From Methylophilus medardicus (GTDB lineage Bacteria > Pseudomonadota > Gammaproteobacteria > Burkholderiales > Methylophilaceae): DNA of 64,000 bases. The notes below the pieces were generated by a model. It was not told where the DNA came from, made no database searches, and saw only the letters and a list, made by a program, of their open reading frames with translations. Positions 26,271 to 35,719 of the stretch are shown here, one piece after another (the first letter of the stretch is position 1; every line of letters begins with the position of its first letter). Both the position numbers and the translations under genes were made by a program. The DNA lies in the NCBI RefSeq assembly GCF_006363955.1, contig NZ_CP040948.1:2538981-2602980 (forward strand). Reading direction: 5' to 3'.

Positions 26271-27928
26271 TGAAACAAACGATCACAGAACTCATTCTAC
26301 AAGCGGTAAAACCACTGGTAGAAGACACCTCCAGCCTGAATGTCATTCTTGAGCGGCCAAAGGTTGCCGATCATGGTGACTTTGCGACGAATATCGCCAT
26401 GCAACTGGCAAAGCCATTGAAACAAAATCCGCGCGCAATCGCGCAGCAGATTATTGAGGGGTTGCCTGCTAATAATGTGATCTGCAAAGTTGAAATCGCT
26501 GGCGCAGGTTTTATTAACTTTTTTGTTTCAGCGGATAGCAAGCAGGCGGTTGTTCAGCAGATTTTGCAACAAGGCTCAAGCTTTGGTCAAAACCAGAGCG
26601 GCCAAGCGCAAAATGTACAGGTTGAATTCGTGTCTGCCAACCCGACTGGACCGCTGCATGTCGGCCATGGCCGCGGCGCCGCCGTGGGGGATTGTTTGTG
26701 CCGCTTGCTGGATGCAAATGGCTGGACAGTCACCCGTGAGTTTTACTACAACGATGCCGGGGCCCAAATCGACAATCTAACAAAATCCGTCTTGGCTCGC
26801 GTACAAGGGATTGCGCCTGAAGATGCCGGCTTCCCAGAAGATGGTTATCGCGGTGATTACATTCTAGATATTGCCCAGGCCTTCTTAGCCAAGGCCACCG
26901 TCACGGCCGACGACATGCAAGTCACGGCAAGCGGCGAGGTGACAGACACCGAATCTATTCGCAAATTTGCCGTGGCCTATTTGCGCCACGAGCAAGACCT
27001 TGACTTGCAAGCGTTTCAGATCAAATTTGATGTGTTCTCACTTGAAAGTGCGCTGTATAGCGAAGGCAAGGTCGATCATACGGTGTCGGCATTAATCGCC
27101 AGCGGCCACACCTACGAACAAGAAGGTGCTTTATGGTTGCGCACCACCGATTTCGGTGACGACAAAGATCGCGTCATGCGTAAAAAAGAGGGTGGCTATA
27201 CCTATTTTGTGCCTGATGTGGCTTATCACCGCGAAAAATGGGGACGTGGTTTCACGCGTGTCATTAACGAACAAGGGGCCGACCATCACAGCACCATCAC
27301 CCGTGTGCGTGCAGGCTTGCAAGCACTCGACGTCGGCATTCCACAAGGTTGGCCAGAATATGTCTTGCACCAGATGGTGACGGTGATGCGTGGCGGTGAA
27401 GAGGTCAAACTTTCTAAGCGTGCAGGCAGTTATGTCACCTTGCGTGACCTGATTGAAGAAGTCGGCTGTGATGCTACGCGTTATTTCTTGGCAGCGCGCA
27501 GCCCTGACTCACAATTAGTGTTTGATATCGACCTTGCCCGCGCGCAAACCAACGACAACCCGGTGTATTACATTCAATATGCGCATGCCCGTATTTGTAG
27601 TGTGCTCAATCAGTGGGGCGGCGACGTTACCAGTTTGGCGGGCGCAGAAATGTCGCCTTTGCAAAGTGCGACCGAGGCAGCCCTGATGCAAGCTCTCGGC
27701 CAATACCCTGAAGTGGTCAGCAATGCTTGCGAGGCGTTAGCCCCGCACATGATTGCCAACTATCTCAAGGAACTAGCCAGTGCCTTGCATAGTTATTACA
27801 ATGACACCAAATTTTTGGTGGATGAGCCGCAGCTTAAATTAGCACGGTTGGCATTGATTACCGCCACCCGTACCGTCCTGCGCAATGGCTTAACTTTACT
27901 GGGGGTCAGCGCCCCGGAAAAAATGTAA
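26270..27928 (+). CDS. argS: Arginyl-tRNA synthetase
   Basis: A 552-residue class I synthetase charging tRNA-Arg. The HIGH-type motif is [18 protein letters not shown] near residue 123-140 and the KMSKS-equivalent is [15 protein letters not shown]. The N-terminal Add-1 domain and C-terminal anticodon-binding domain ([20 protein letters not shown] end) are complete. The start codon is TTG; no ATG fits without losing the conserved N-terminus, and no clear Shine-Dalgarno precedes it. A SPOR gene and dsbA follow on the same strand after 40 and 66 bp. Confidence 0.95.
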   Translation: MKQTITELILQAVKPLVEDTSSLNVILERPKVADHGDFATNIAMQLAKPLKQNPRAIAQQIIEGLPANNVICKVEIAGAGFINFFVSADSKQAVVQQILQQGSSFGQNQSGQAQNVQVEFVSANPTGPLHVGHGRGAAVGDCLCRLLDANGWTVTREFYYNDAGAQIDNLTKSVLARVQGIAPEDAGFPEDGYRGDYILDIAQAFLAKATVTADDMQVTASGEVTDTESIRKFAVAYLRHEQDLDLQAFQIKFDVFSLESALYSEGKVDHTVSALIASGHTYEQEGALWLRTTDFGDDKDRVMRKKEGGYTYFVPDVAYHREKWGRGFTRVINEQGADHHSTITRVRAGLQALDVGIPQGWPEYVLHQMVTVMRGGEEVKLSKRAGSYVTLRDLIEEVGCDATRYFLAARSPDSQLVFDIDLARAQTNDNPVYYIQYAHARICSVLNQWGGDVTSLAGAEMSPLQSATEAALMQALGQYPEVVSNACEALAPHMIANYLKELASALHSYYNDTKFLVDEPQLKLARLALITATRTVLRNGLTLLGVSAPEKM

Positions 27929-27968
27929 GCGTTTAATCAATGCTTCAATTAAATGGTAACCACTCCCT

Positions 27969-28562
27969 ATGAGTCGCGACTACAAACCCTCACAAACCAA
28001 AGCAAAAACCAAAAATAGTGGCAGTACTTTTTTTAATGGCCTGCTAGTCGGCCTGTTTTTGGGCGTCGCATTGACGGTGGCCTTAATTATTTACATTAAA
28101 GGTGACCATAGCCCATTCTCAAGTACTTTTAAAAAAGATGAAGGCGCTCAAGAGCTGCCGATTAAAAACACGGTCACCGAAGAAGAAGTTAAACCGGGCA
28201 GCCCGTCGATCGAAGATCCAAACAAGTTTGATTTTTACACCATTCTGCCTGATACCGAGAGCAAGATCAGCGAACAGCAGGTGAAAAAGAATCCAACCAT
28301 TAAACAAGAGAGTTATTTTGTACAAGTGGGCGCATTTGCCAAAGAAGATGATGCCAACAACCTCAAAACCCGCTTGGCATTGGTTGGCTTTGAAGCCTTT
28401 GTGCAAACAGCGGAAATCCCGAATAAAGGCACCATGCACCGCGTTCGCATTGGTCCGCTCAACGATTTGGCCAAAATTAGCAAGATTACTCATGACTTGG
28501 AAACCAATGGCTTTCAGGCCAATCTGATCAAAGTGAATATTGAATCCTCAGCCTCGCATTGA
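27969..28562 (+). CDS. SPOR-domain membrane protein (FtsN-like)
   Basis: A 197-residue bitopic inner-membrane protein. A short cytoplasmic segment (SRDYKPSQTKAKTKNSG) precedes one membrane helix (FFNGLLVGLFLGVALTVALI). A charged periplasmic linker leads to a C-terminal SPOR domain (YFVQVGAFAKEDDANNLKTRLALVG ... HRVRIGPLNDLAKISKITHDLETNGF). SPOR domains bind denuded glycan at division sites, so a cell-division role like FtsN is plausible. Genes of this kind often sit next to argS. It is shorter than E. coli FtsN and lacks its clear essential helix, so the symbol is withheld. Confidence 0.86.
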   Translation: MSRDYKPSQTKAKTKNSGSTFFNGLLVGLFLGVALTVALIIYIKGDHSPFSSTFKKDEGAQELPIKNTVTEEEVKPGSPSIEDPNKFDFYTILPDTESKISEQQVKKNPTIKQESYFVQVGAFAKEDDANNLKTRLALVGFEAFVQTAEIPNKGTMHRVRIGPLNDLAKISKITHDLETNGFQANLIKVNIESSASH

Positions 28563-28628
28563 CGCTGTCATCGTTACGGCCGCTGTCACGTTAAATCATT
28601 ACTTTCCACCAATTAGGAAACTGCGTTT

Positions 28629-29273
28629 ATGAAAAAAATGTTGTTAAGTTTGATGTTTTGGGCAGGACTGACTGCCACCAGTGCTTGGGCAGACCCACAG
28701 ATGGGCGAGCAATTCGACCAAGTCGCCCAACAAATCACCACTGATCAGCCAGCCAAGATCGAAGTGCTCGAACTGTTTTGGTACGGTTGTCCACACTGCT
28801 ACCATATGGAGCAGCCACTGGACGCTTGGGTAAAAAAATTGCCGGCAGACGTCTACTTTAAGCGTATGCCTGCCTTGCCAAATGCAAACTGGGCCCCAAT
28901 GGCAAAAACCTTTTTTGCGATGCAAGAGCTAGGTGTTCTCGACAAACTGCACAGCCAGCTGTTTGACGCGATTCATAAAACGAAAAGCCTCAATCCTGCC
29001 GATGAAGCCGCAGCGATGGATTGGGTCATCAAGCAAGGCGGTCTAGATAAAATCAAAGTTGAGAAGGCATTCAAATCATTTGCAGTCAACATGCAAATGA
29101 ATAAAGCGATGCAGACCTTTCGTGCCTCGGGCGCAACAGGCGTCCCTGCACTGATTATCGATGGCAAATATATCACGGGTAGCTCTATGGCCGGGGGCAA
29201 CGAGACAGCCTTGCAAACGGCGGATTTTATTATCAACAATGTGCGCAAAGACCGCGCCGCCAAAAAGAAATAA
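28629..29273 (+). CDS. dsbA: Thiol:disulfide interchange protein DsbA
   Basis: A 214-residue periplasmic oxidase that introduces disulfides into exported proteins. The signal peptide ends at SAWA. The active site is CPHC at residues 54-57 in FWYGCPHCYHMEQ, the cis-proline loop is ATGVPALIIDG, and a helical insertion lies between. It is the third gene after argS and the SPOR gene. Many exported cysteine proteins in this window (cytochromes, the TpsA tail) could be clients. A strong terminator follows. Confidence 0.94.
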   Translation: MKKMLLSLMFWAGLTATSAWADPQMGEQFDQVAQQITTDQPAKIEVLELFWYGCPHCYHMEQPLDAWVKKLPADVYFKRMPALPNANWAPMAKTFFAMQELGVLDKLHSQLFDAIHKTKSLNPADEAAAMDWVIKQGGLDKIKVEKAFKSFAVNMQMNKAMQTFRASGATGVPALIIDGKYITGSSMAGGNETALQTADFIINNVRKDRAAKKK

Positions 29274-29280
29274 CTAAAAT

Positions 29281-29308
29281 AAAAAGCCCTGTAAATACAG
29301 GGCTTTTT
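29281..29308 (+). terminator. Terminator after dsbA
   Basis: GCCCTGTA and TACAGGGC form an 8-bp stem with a two-base loop, flanked by A5 and T5. It ends the argS-SPOR-dsbA unit and could work from both sides. Confidence 0.88.
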
Positions 29309-29362
29309 AATCATCTGCCATTCGACTCGCGACGTTTGATTCAGACGCTATGCGCAATTGAC

Positions 29363-29707
29363 TTACTTTTCGCGAAAAGCCAACTTGCGAAGACGTTCTA
29401 ATGAACGACCAATGGCAATCACTTCTTCCAGCGGAATATAACGCATCACGGTTTGTGTTTCGACGTTTATTGCCATCACCACCACGCAACCATCAGACTC
29501 AGCGATAGCAAAATGAGTATTTTGCAAAACAGGTGAAACATAATCATTGAGCGCTTCTACCGCCACCCCAAGTTGCATCAAATCTATCTTGGGTGAATCT
29601 GGCAAATCGATCAGCGCATCACCACTGATCTCCTCATCCTCATCTGATATCCATTTCGCATCGGATTCAGGCGCTACTTGAGGACGCTTTGGATCAGGCA
29701 ATGACAT
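29363..29707 (-). CDS. FlaG-like small acidic protein
   Basis: A 114-residue protein. The first 45 residues are acidic and probably disordered. The C-terminal half has NTHFAIAESDGCVVVMAIN followed by VETQTVMRYIPLEEVIAIGR, which resembles the FlaG family pattern (F-x-V-x-E ... D-x-x-T-x-E-V-I-R-Q-I-P). FlaG proteins are linked to flagellar filament length in some bacteria, but no flagellar gene lies nearby, so the role is uncertain. A good ribosome site (GAGGAG) precedes the ATG. The hypothetical alternative is a generic DUF protein with the same fold. Confidence 0.5.
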   Translation of the reverse strand: MSLPDPKRPQVAPESDAKWISDEDEEISGDALIDLPDSPKIDLMQLGVAVEALNDYVSPVLQNTHFAIAESDGCVVVMAINVETQTVMRYIPLEEVIAIGRSLERLRKLAFREK

Positions 29708-30212
29708 GCAAACTCCTCAATCATTAATAAAAGCGAGCGTGGCATTCAACATCTAGACACCTTAATTGCTGAAAAGTCGTCCAAAGCAACTCCACCCATA
29801 GATTCCAACAAACCCAAGTGCCTCTGTCCTTTGATAAAACTCATTGGCCTAACTCACCGCAATATGCATCAGAGGCTTGGCAAAGGTAGTTAACGCTCAT
29901 TGAAACGGCCACAATGCCAAATATTCAGAAAAACCACTTTTTTAAAAAGTCCTTGATGCGGCTTGGATGAACCACCTGCACGTGGTGACCGCATCAAGGA
30001 AAGCTAAAAAAGTGGCGAACAGTGTTCAAACACACACGCCATCAAACACAATGCAATCAAAACCGAAAGCGTTACGATCATGCAAAACATCCATGCAATT
30101 AGTACTGTATTAAAGTGAGGCAAACGACTAATTCTTTTTGTCAGGGTAAAACACCAATTTCTCATTCAAATTCTCTTCAGATTGTGGATCGTATGTTGCA
30201 CAGAAAAAATAC
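29708..30212. other. Non-coding stretch of about 500 bp with interrupted palindrome
   Basis: No convincing gene is present on either strand. The left part contains a GCCTCTG/CAGAGGC pair (29820-29876). The centre holds the strong interrupted palindrome at 29934-30015, listed separately. The rest is AT-rich without clear promoters. It separates the FlaG-like gene from the lipoprotein gene, both on the minus strand. Confidence 0.6.
29934..30015. repeat. 82-bp interrupted palindrome, possible structured RNA or small mobile element
   Basis: The outer arms (CCACTTTTTTA and TAAAAAAGTGG) and inner arms (CCTTGATGCGG and CCGCATCAAGG) are perfect complements, separated by a 5-6 base internal loop. The central 27 bases hold a further small hairpin ACCAC-CTGCAC-GTGGT. 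No target-site duplication is obvious at the ends. It could be a terminator-like RNA, a REP/MITE-type element or a protein-binding site. Only one copy was noticed in this window. Confidence 0.6.
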
Positions 30213-30671
30213 TTACTGCGTACTCACAACCCCATCAAATTCAATACTCTTTACCTCGATCACTTCTAGTCCAGTGGAGGTGTCCAACAGATGTGGAATA
30301 CCAGTCAACACAACCTCTTGCCCAATATATTTGGACAGCATTAATGCGCCAGCGTCTAACTGATAGTCTTTTACTAAGGCTTCACCGCCATTAATCTGCT
30401 TGCCATGCAATTGATAAGTCATCGGATGATGATCATCAGCCCCAGCAGCCTGTACGACCCCACTGTAAAAAATGGGCGCTAGCCCCATATCACAATTGGT
30501 TGGTGGCGTTGAGGCACCCGCTGAGTTGTCTGCGTTGGTATTGCAGGGCTGTAATTGCTGTTGTTGACTGTCTGCGACAGTGGTTTGCGGCTTGTTCTCA
30601 GCGCTGTCATTCTGGCAACCAACCAATAACGTTCCAAACAAACAGATAAGAATAGGGGTATATCTATTCAT
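30213..30671 (-). CDS. Lipoprotein of unknown function
   Basis: A 152-residue protein that I do not recognise. The N-terminus MNRYTPILICLFGTLLVGC is a lipoprotein signal with lipobox LVGC, so it is likely anchored to a membrane through Cys19. A Gln/Asn-rich spacer follows. The C-terminal half (MTYQLHGKQINGGEALVKDYQL ... YIGQEVVLTGIPHLLDTSTGLEVIEVKSIE) looks beta-rich, perhaps OB-like. GAAGGA precedes the start. It lies downstream of the adhesin operon on the same strand after about 90 bp and may be part of it. Homology searching would be needed for a function. Confidence 0.65.
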   Translation of the reverse strand: MNRYTPILICLFGTLLVGCQNDSAENKPQTTVADSQQQQLQPCNTNADNSAGASTPPTNCDMGLAPIFYSGVVQAAGADDHHPMTYQLHGKQINGGEALVKDYQLDAGALMLSKYIGQEVVLTGIPHLLDTSTGLEVIEVKSIEFDGVVSTQ

Positions 30672-30762
30672 TTTTTTCCTTCATTTTTATCATTGTGAAT
30701 CACCGCCAGTTGACATGAGCTTCAAGGTCGTTCGCTGTTCAATCAAGCGGTACTCTAAAGGT

Positions 30763-31173
30763 TCACTTTGCGGGTTGCTCAACAATGTTCTTACAATCCT
30801 CGCGCTTCCAAGATAATTGGCTGACACGCCTCTCATCATCAAACCGGAGTTGAAATTGGCAAGTCAGCCAATTGTTTTTAGTTTTTTCCAGTTTAAATAT
30901 GTAGTTCCATTCAGTGACATTAAAAAAGCCTTCTTCAAAATGTGGTTTGTCAATTAATGCGTATACCTGCTGCTTAGCTAAACCCAAATTCACTTTTCTG
31001 AGATTTTCCATATTGACGTATGCGCCCTCTGGGATCCAAGAGTACTTAGGCGTGGGGAAAACCACCGGCTTGACTGAGGAAGACTGACTATGCCCCGTCA
31101 CACAAGCAGTGACTGAAGCCACCATGAATACAATGGCTGTTTTAGCGAGCAAGGATGAAAAATTGAATTTCAT
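30763..31173 (-). CDS. BamE/SmpA-OmlA-like lipoprotein next to the trimeric adhesin
   Basis: A 136-residue lipoprotein with the signal KTAIVFMVASVTAC and lipobox VTAC. The mature domain has the BamE/SmpA-OmlA pattern: VNLGLAKQQVYALIDKPHFEEGFFNVTEWNYIF, then a strand rich region ending VSQLSWKREDC. In Acinetobacter the TAA-associated protein TpgA also carries a SmpA/OmlA-type domain and supports adhesin biogenesis, though it has an OmpA domain that is lacking here. The start at 31173 lies 23 bp after the adhesin stop, so the two are co-transcribed. A chaperone or assembly role for the adhesin is inferred. Confidence 0.75.
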   Translation of the reverse strand: MKFNFSSLLAKTAIVFMVASVTACVTGHSQSSSVKPVVFPTPKYSWIPEGAYVNMENLRKVNLGLAKQQVYALIDKPHFEEGFFNVTEWNYIFKLEKTKNNWLTCQFQLRFDDERRVSQLSWKREDCKNIVEQPAK

Positions 31174-31196
31174 GCACCGTTTTCCTAATTTGATGA

Positions 31197-34100
31197 TTAC
31201 CATTGGATTCCCACCCCGACGCCGACGCCGAATTTGTTGCGGGTATTCCCTGTTGCCCCAAAATTCAATGTGACACGCCCGTTTTCCGACATTCTGGAAA
31301 CCCCCATTGAGTAAGCGGATTCACCTTGGTAAGTGGCTGCGCCCATCGATGTAATCGTCTTATTAGGCTCCCAAGCTTGCGGCATTGAAGCCATGGCCAT
31401 GGCAGAAGCTGAGCCAGCATTTGCATCACGCGCCACATTCGTGATGCGTCCATCCAAATAATTTAAAGTCTCATAAACACTGCCAATGCCAGCTTGTAGT
31501 GTTTCAATCGCCTGATTGGTCGCATAGAGTTGGCTACCATTAATGGCATCTGTACTGGAGTTGCTAATGCGGCCAGCAGCCACATTTTGAATTTGACGCT
31601 CACTGCCAGCACGCCCAACACTGACGGTTGATAGTTCCGCACCAGAGCCAGCAAATGCGAAAGTACTGCTGCCAATAGAGACACTTTGCGTTCGAGCATA
31701 ATTGCCAGTGACACTAAAGGCCCCTAAGGCCACACTATTTGCCTTTGTTGCTTGAGCGCCAACGCCTAAGGCTACGGTACGTGTTGCAGAAAGGACTGAG
31801 TCACTTCCAACACTAACTGACTGATTTGCCGATGCTGATACAGTATTATTGTTACCTATAATCGTAGTATCATCAGCACCAGCCTCTAGCTGACTAGGGT
31901 CTCCAATGACGATCGAGCGGTTACTCGCAACTGTATTACCAACCCCAATCGCGATCGATTTTTCACCGGTAACCGTATTATTAGTCCCGATCGCAACGGA
32001 TTGTTTAGCTGCTGTATTTTGATAACCAACCGCAACTGCCTCTTGACCATTTGCGGTTGACCTGAAGCCTATAGCCGTGGCGTTTTCAGCCGTTGCTTGC
32101 GCATTCGAGCCAAGTGCTGTGGTGCCCTTTTGGCTCGCTTTTACACATAAGCCCACGCCGGTGGAGTCAACACCATTCACTGTTTGGCAATCAGATGCTT
32201 TGACTGAGCTAGTAGTGGTGTTATTAAAACCATATGTTTGCGTCATGAGTCGGCCTGGATTTGCAGAATCCACACCGCCTGCAGATGGGGGCAATAAACC
32301 AACCTGCCCACCACCGCCAGCGTCGAGCAATGGACTCAGCACGGTCTGAAGAACATGTAACTGACTACCATTGATCGCATCCGTACTGGTGGCATTCACT
32401 CTACCGGCTGCAACATTGGTAATTGTTCTTTCGTTATCAGCACTACCTACGCTCACCGTACCTACCGGGGTCGTTCCAGCATATTGATAGTCTTTTCCTC
32501 CCAAGGATGTTTTGCTGGTAGCCACGACATCCACGGTTTTGCTGGCTGCACCAATGGCGACACTGTTGAATGTATCTGCTGTGGCGCCTTTACCGATTGC
32601 TATCGCATTGTCTTTAGAGGCAATCGCGTCTTTACCCGATGCAATGGCGTCAGCGCCGGTAGCACCATCATTATTAAGGTTGCCACCACCTGTAGAATTC
32701 ACGCTGTAATATTTGGTTTTAGCAGCCGCAATTGCAGAAGTCATCTGATTCAGGTTAACCGCATCTGATCCAGCAGTGCCGGCAGCCACATTTGTGATTG
32801 CATTGCCGCCCATATTGAGGGTATTGCCTGCCCCCATTGCAATGCCTGTACTACTCAAGGTTGGGCCGCCATTGATACCAACAGAAGTTAAGCCTTTCAG
32901 TTCAGGGTTTACCGCCAGCTGCACCTCTTTGCCGATTTGTGTGACGATGACATTGTTACCCGCCGTAAATTTTGCAGTATCTCCAGGGGCGATGTTTGCC
33001 ACTGAACTGCCTATGGCAACGCCACTTCCCACCGCGTTGGTAGTCATATCCCAACCGCGTCCAGCGGTTTGTTTAACTGCATACAACTGTGAGCCATTGA
33101 CTGCATCTTTGCTGTCTTCTGTCACCGCACCGGCTTCCACATTTCTAACTACCTTGTTGCCTGCATCCACACCGGATTCAGTTACGCTAGGTCCGCCTTC
33201 GATGACTAATCCAGTTGCGCCGAGCTTCACATTGCTGCCCACCGCCACACCTGTACTATCCATTGTGGTATTACCCGTTTTGACAGAGTTCAAGTTAAGC
33301 TCCTGAGCAATATCCACTTTTACATTCGTACCTACATTCGATACGATGACATTACTAGATCCCGCGGCAATATCCACTGTTGCGCCAGGTGCAACATTAG
33401 AGCTATCCCCTCCATTTGTAGACAAATTCCAACCTTTTGATGCAGTCGTATTTACAGCATTAATTGCTTCAGCAACGGATCCATAGGTGCCCGCATTTGT
33501 TGTAAAACCTGTTTTCAATGTACCGTCTGCGTTATAGCTAACATTCCCTCCCAAAGTCGTTGTTAACTGGCCAATATTCACAGCATCCGTCGTTGCCGTA
33601 CCGACACCCACATTGACGATCTTCTGACCACTCGCATCAAAGCCATTGGCTTTCACCTGACCAGCAAATACTGGCGCATCCGCCAATTGAATATCGATTC
33701 CATCCGTCCCGTTGGCAACCGTCTTAATGTTGCCTCCAGAGTATGAGCCCGCTGCGGTTGCTGCACCTTTAATATTGAAGGTCTGACCTAATTTACGATC
33801 AACATTAGTGCCGCTATTACCAGCAAATGTCAGCGGTGTGTCGGCAATCGCTTTGGTGGTGCCTGCAATGGCATCCGCCACGTTATTGTAGTCTTTCCCG
33901 CCTACCGTAAAGCCGCCCGTGACCTTACCCGTCGCAGGGTCGAATGTCGTGCCGCCACCAAGTTTGTCGGTCACAGAGCCAAGGGCTGTGTTTAATTGAC
34001 CGCCGTTGACCCCATCCGTCGAGCCCATTGCCAAACTACCAGCGCCTACATTAATAAGCTTGCCACCGCTAAAGTCCGCTCCCTTGAAGGTCGGCGTCTC

Positions 34101-35678
34101 TTTGAACGAAATCTCAATCCCGTCGGCTGTGGTGGTTGTCTTCAGGTTGGTCGTGGCCGTACCCGTCGCATTCCCTGAGATGATCTTCAAGGTTTCGCCC
34201 AGTTTACGGTCAACCTTAGTCCCACTGTCGGCGGTAAAGCCCAGTGGTGTGTCGGCAATCGCTTTGGTGGTGCCTGCAATGGCATCCGCCACGTTATTGT
34301 AGTCTTTCCCGCCTACCGTAAAGCCGCCCGTGACCTTACCCGTCGCAGGGTCGAATGTCGTGCCGCCACCAAGTTTGTCGGTCACAGAGCCAAGGGCTGT
34401 GTTTAATTGACCGCCGTTGACCCCATCCGTCGAGCCCATTGCCAAACTACCAGCGCCTACATTAATAAGCTTGCCACCGCTAAAGTCCGCTCCCTTGAAG
34501 GTCGGCGTCTCTTTGAACGAAATCTCAATCCCGTCGGCTGTGGTGGTTGTCTTCAGGTTGGTCGTGGCCGTACCCGTCGCATTCCCTGAGATGATCTTCA
34601 AGGTTTCGCCCAGTTTACGGTCAACCTTAGTCCCACTGTCGGCGGTAAAGCCCAGTGGTGTGTCGGCAATCGCATTGGTAATTGCGAATAACTGGCTACC
34701 GTTAATTGCGTTTGTGCTGGTAGCTGATACTTCGCCATCAGCCACACCTTGTATTTGTCTATTGCCCACAGCGACCACGCCGTTAGTGGGCGCCTGATTT
34801 ACTGTGAATGTCCGGCCTTGCACCACGCCATTCGCAGTCGTCCAGTTTGTTGTTGCAGTCGTCGCTGTTGCGGATGAATCACTCCCCAACGCAACTGAAT
34901 TCGCCAAGGTCACGCTACTATTGGCACCTAATGCCAGCGCATTGATGGAATTGGCATTTGCAGCCGCACCAAGTGCAACTGCATTTTCAGCTCTAGACGC
35001 CGCATTGCCACCTATGGCTACACCGTTACTTGTTCCGCTTGTGGTGATCGTACCCGCACCAATTGCAACACCATTGTTTGAAGCAGAGTTTGAGCCATTT
35101 GAAATAGCAACCGCGTTTTCCCCGGATGCATTGGCCAAGGAACCCAAGGCTGTTGCACGTGTACCAGTCGCATTTGAGTTGTACCCCAGCGTTGTAGCAC
35201 CTGTTTGTGTGGCAGACGAACCGTTCCCCCCAATCGCAATTGAGTCTTGCCCACTTGCCAACGTGCCACCACCCAGGGCCGTGGAATCAATACCTATTGC
35301 CCTCGCGCCATCGCCAATGGCCAGCATATCGCCATCACTTGCTTCGGCCTGCGCGTTCGTGCCGATAGCAATTGCGTTCCCGTTTGCCGTCACCGCTCTT
35401 ACGTTTGCACCAATACCGATGGCACCGGTACCACCAGCTTGCACAACGCATGTGCCAGTATTAGCACCTATACCAATCTCATTAAGAGTGCCCCCCGTTG
35501 GAGTACAACCACCCAAGGCTGTATCAGCATAAGAACCATTTGAAATCCCAATTGCAGTGATTGCGGCCAAAGCGGCTACTACCGATGAGCATCGTTTACC
35601 ACGTGAAGATACTAATTCACTGACGACCACCCAGATGCCGCTGTGGCTGTTAAAGATAATTTTGTAGGACTTATTCAT
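31197..35678 (-). CDS. Trimeric autotransporter adhesin (YadA/Hia type)
   Basis: A 1493-residue type Vc secreted adhesin. The N-terminus has an extended signal peptide (MNKSYKIIFNSHSGIWVVVSE, then AALAAITAIGISNGSYA). A YadA-like head of AxGxxA repeats follows at about 70-270, ended by necks such as STNAINGSQL. The stalk includes a perfect duplication of 137 residues at about 339-612. Two more head-like blocks occur near 1010-1060 and 1190-1340. The last 75 residues form the YadA anchor (YLDGRITNVARDANAG ... KFGVGVGVGIQW), ending in an aromatic residue. Three chains form one 12-strand barrel. It lies between a DUF4019 gene and a BamE-like lipoprotein gene, likely one operon. Confidence 0.93.
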   Translation of the reverse strand: MNKSYKIIFNSHSGIWVVVSELVSSRGKRCSSVVAALAAITAIGISNGSYADTALGGCTPTGGTLNEIGIGANTGTCVVQAGGTGAIGIGANVRAVTANGNAIAIGTNAQAEASDGDMLAIGDGARAIGIDSTALGGGTLASGQDSIAIGGNGSSATQTGATTLGYNSNATGTRATALGSLANASGENAVAISNGSNSASNNGVAIGAGTITTSGTSNGVAIGGNAASRAENAVALGAAANANSINALALGANSSVTLANSVALGSDSSATATTATTNWTTANGVVQGRTFTVNQAPTNGVVAVGNRQIQGVADGEVSATSTNAINGSQLFAITNAIADTPLGFTADSGTKVDRKLGETLKIISGNATGTATTNLKTTTTADGIEISFKETPTFKGADFSGGKLINVGAGSLAMGSTDGVNGGQLNTALGSVTDKLGGGTTFDPATGKVTGGFTVGGKDYNNVADAIAGTTKAIADTPLGFTADSGTKVDRKLGETLKIISGNATGTATTNLKTTTTADGIEISFKETPTFKGADFSGGKLINVGAGSLAMGSTDGVNGGQLNTALGSVTDKLGGGTTFDPATGKVTGGFTVGGKDYNNVADAIAGTTKAIADTPLTFAGNSGTNVDRKLGQTFNIKGAATAAGSYSGGNIKTVANGTDGIDIQLADAPVFAGQVKANGFDASGQKIVNVGVGTATTDAVNIGQLTTTLGGNVSYNADGTLKTGFTTNAGTYGSVAEAINAVNTTASKGWNLSTNGGDSSNVAPGATVDIAAGSSNVIVSNVGTNVKVDIAQELNLNSVKTGNTTMDSTGVAVGSNVKLGATGLVIEGGPSVTESGVDAGNKVVRNVEAGAVTEDSKDAVNGSQLYAVKQTAGRGWDMTTNAVGSGVAIGSSVANIAPGDTAKFTAGNNVIVTQIGKEVQLAVNPELKGLTSVGINGGPTLSSTGIAMGAGNTLNMGGNAITNVAAGTAGSDAVNLNQMTSAIAAAKTKYYSVNSTGGGNLNNDGATGADAIASGKDAIASKDNAIAIGKGATADTFNSVAIGAASKTVDVVATSKTSLGGKDYQYAGTTPVGTVSVGSADNERTITNVAAGRVNATSTDAINGSQLHVLQTVLSPLLDAGGGGQVGLLPPSAGGVDSANPGRLMTQTYGFNNTTTSSVKASDCQTVNGVDSTGVGLCVKASQKGTTALGSNAQATAENATAIGFRSTANGQEAVAVGYQNTAAKQSVAIGTNNTVTGEKSIAIGVGNTVASNRSIVIGDPSQLEAGADDTTIIGNNNTVSASANQSVSVGSDSVLSATRTVALGVGAQATKANSVALGAFSVTGNYARTQSVSIGSSTFAFAGSGAELSTVSVGRAGSERQIQNVAAGRISNSSTDAINGSQLYATNQAIETLQAGIGSVYETLNYLDGRITNVARDANAGSASAMAMASMPQAWEPNKTITSMGAATYQGESAYSMGVSRMSENGRVTLNFGATGNTRNKFGVGVGVGIQW
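33841..34662 (-). repeat. Perfect 411-bp tandem duplication in the adhesin stalk
   Basis: Bases 33841-34251 and 34252-34662 appear identical on reading through them line by line; each encodes the same 137 residues of stalk and neck (TADSGTKVDRKLGETLK ... VADAIAG). The identity at silent sites implies recent duplication or ongoing homogenisation by recombination. Changes in copy number would stay in frame. Confidence 0.9.
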
Positions 35679-35719
35679 TCCGACCTCTCACAGGGATTGG
35701 CAATTTTTAAGCTAATAAC

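Noticed and set aside
33841-34662. CRISPR or other DNA-level repeat array
   Set aside because: The repeats are 411 bp, adjacent and in frame inside the adhesin gene, so they are protein-level duplications.
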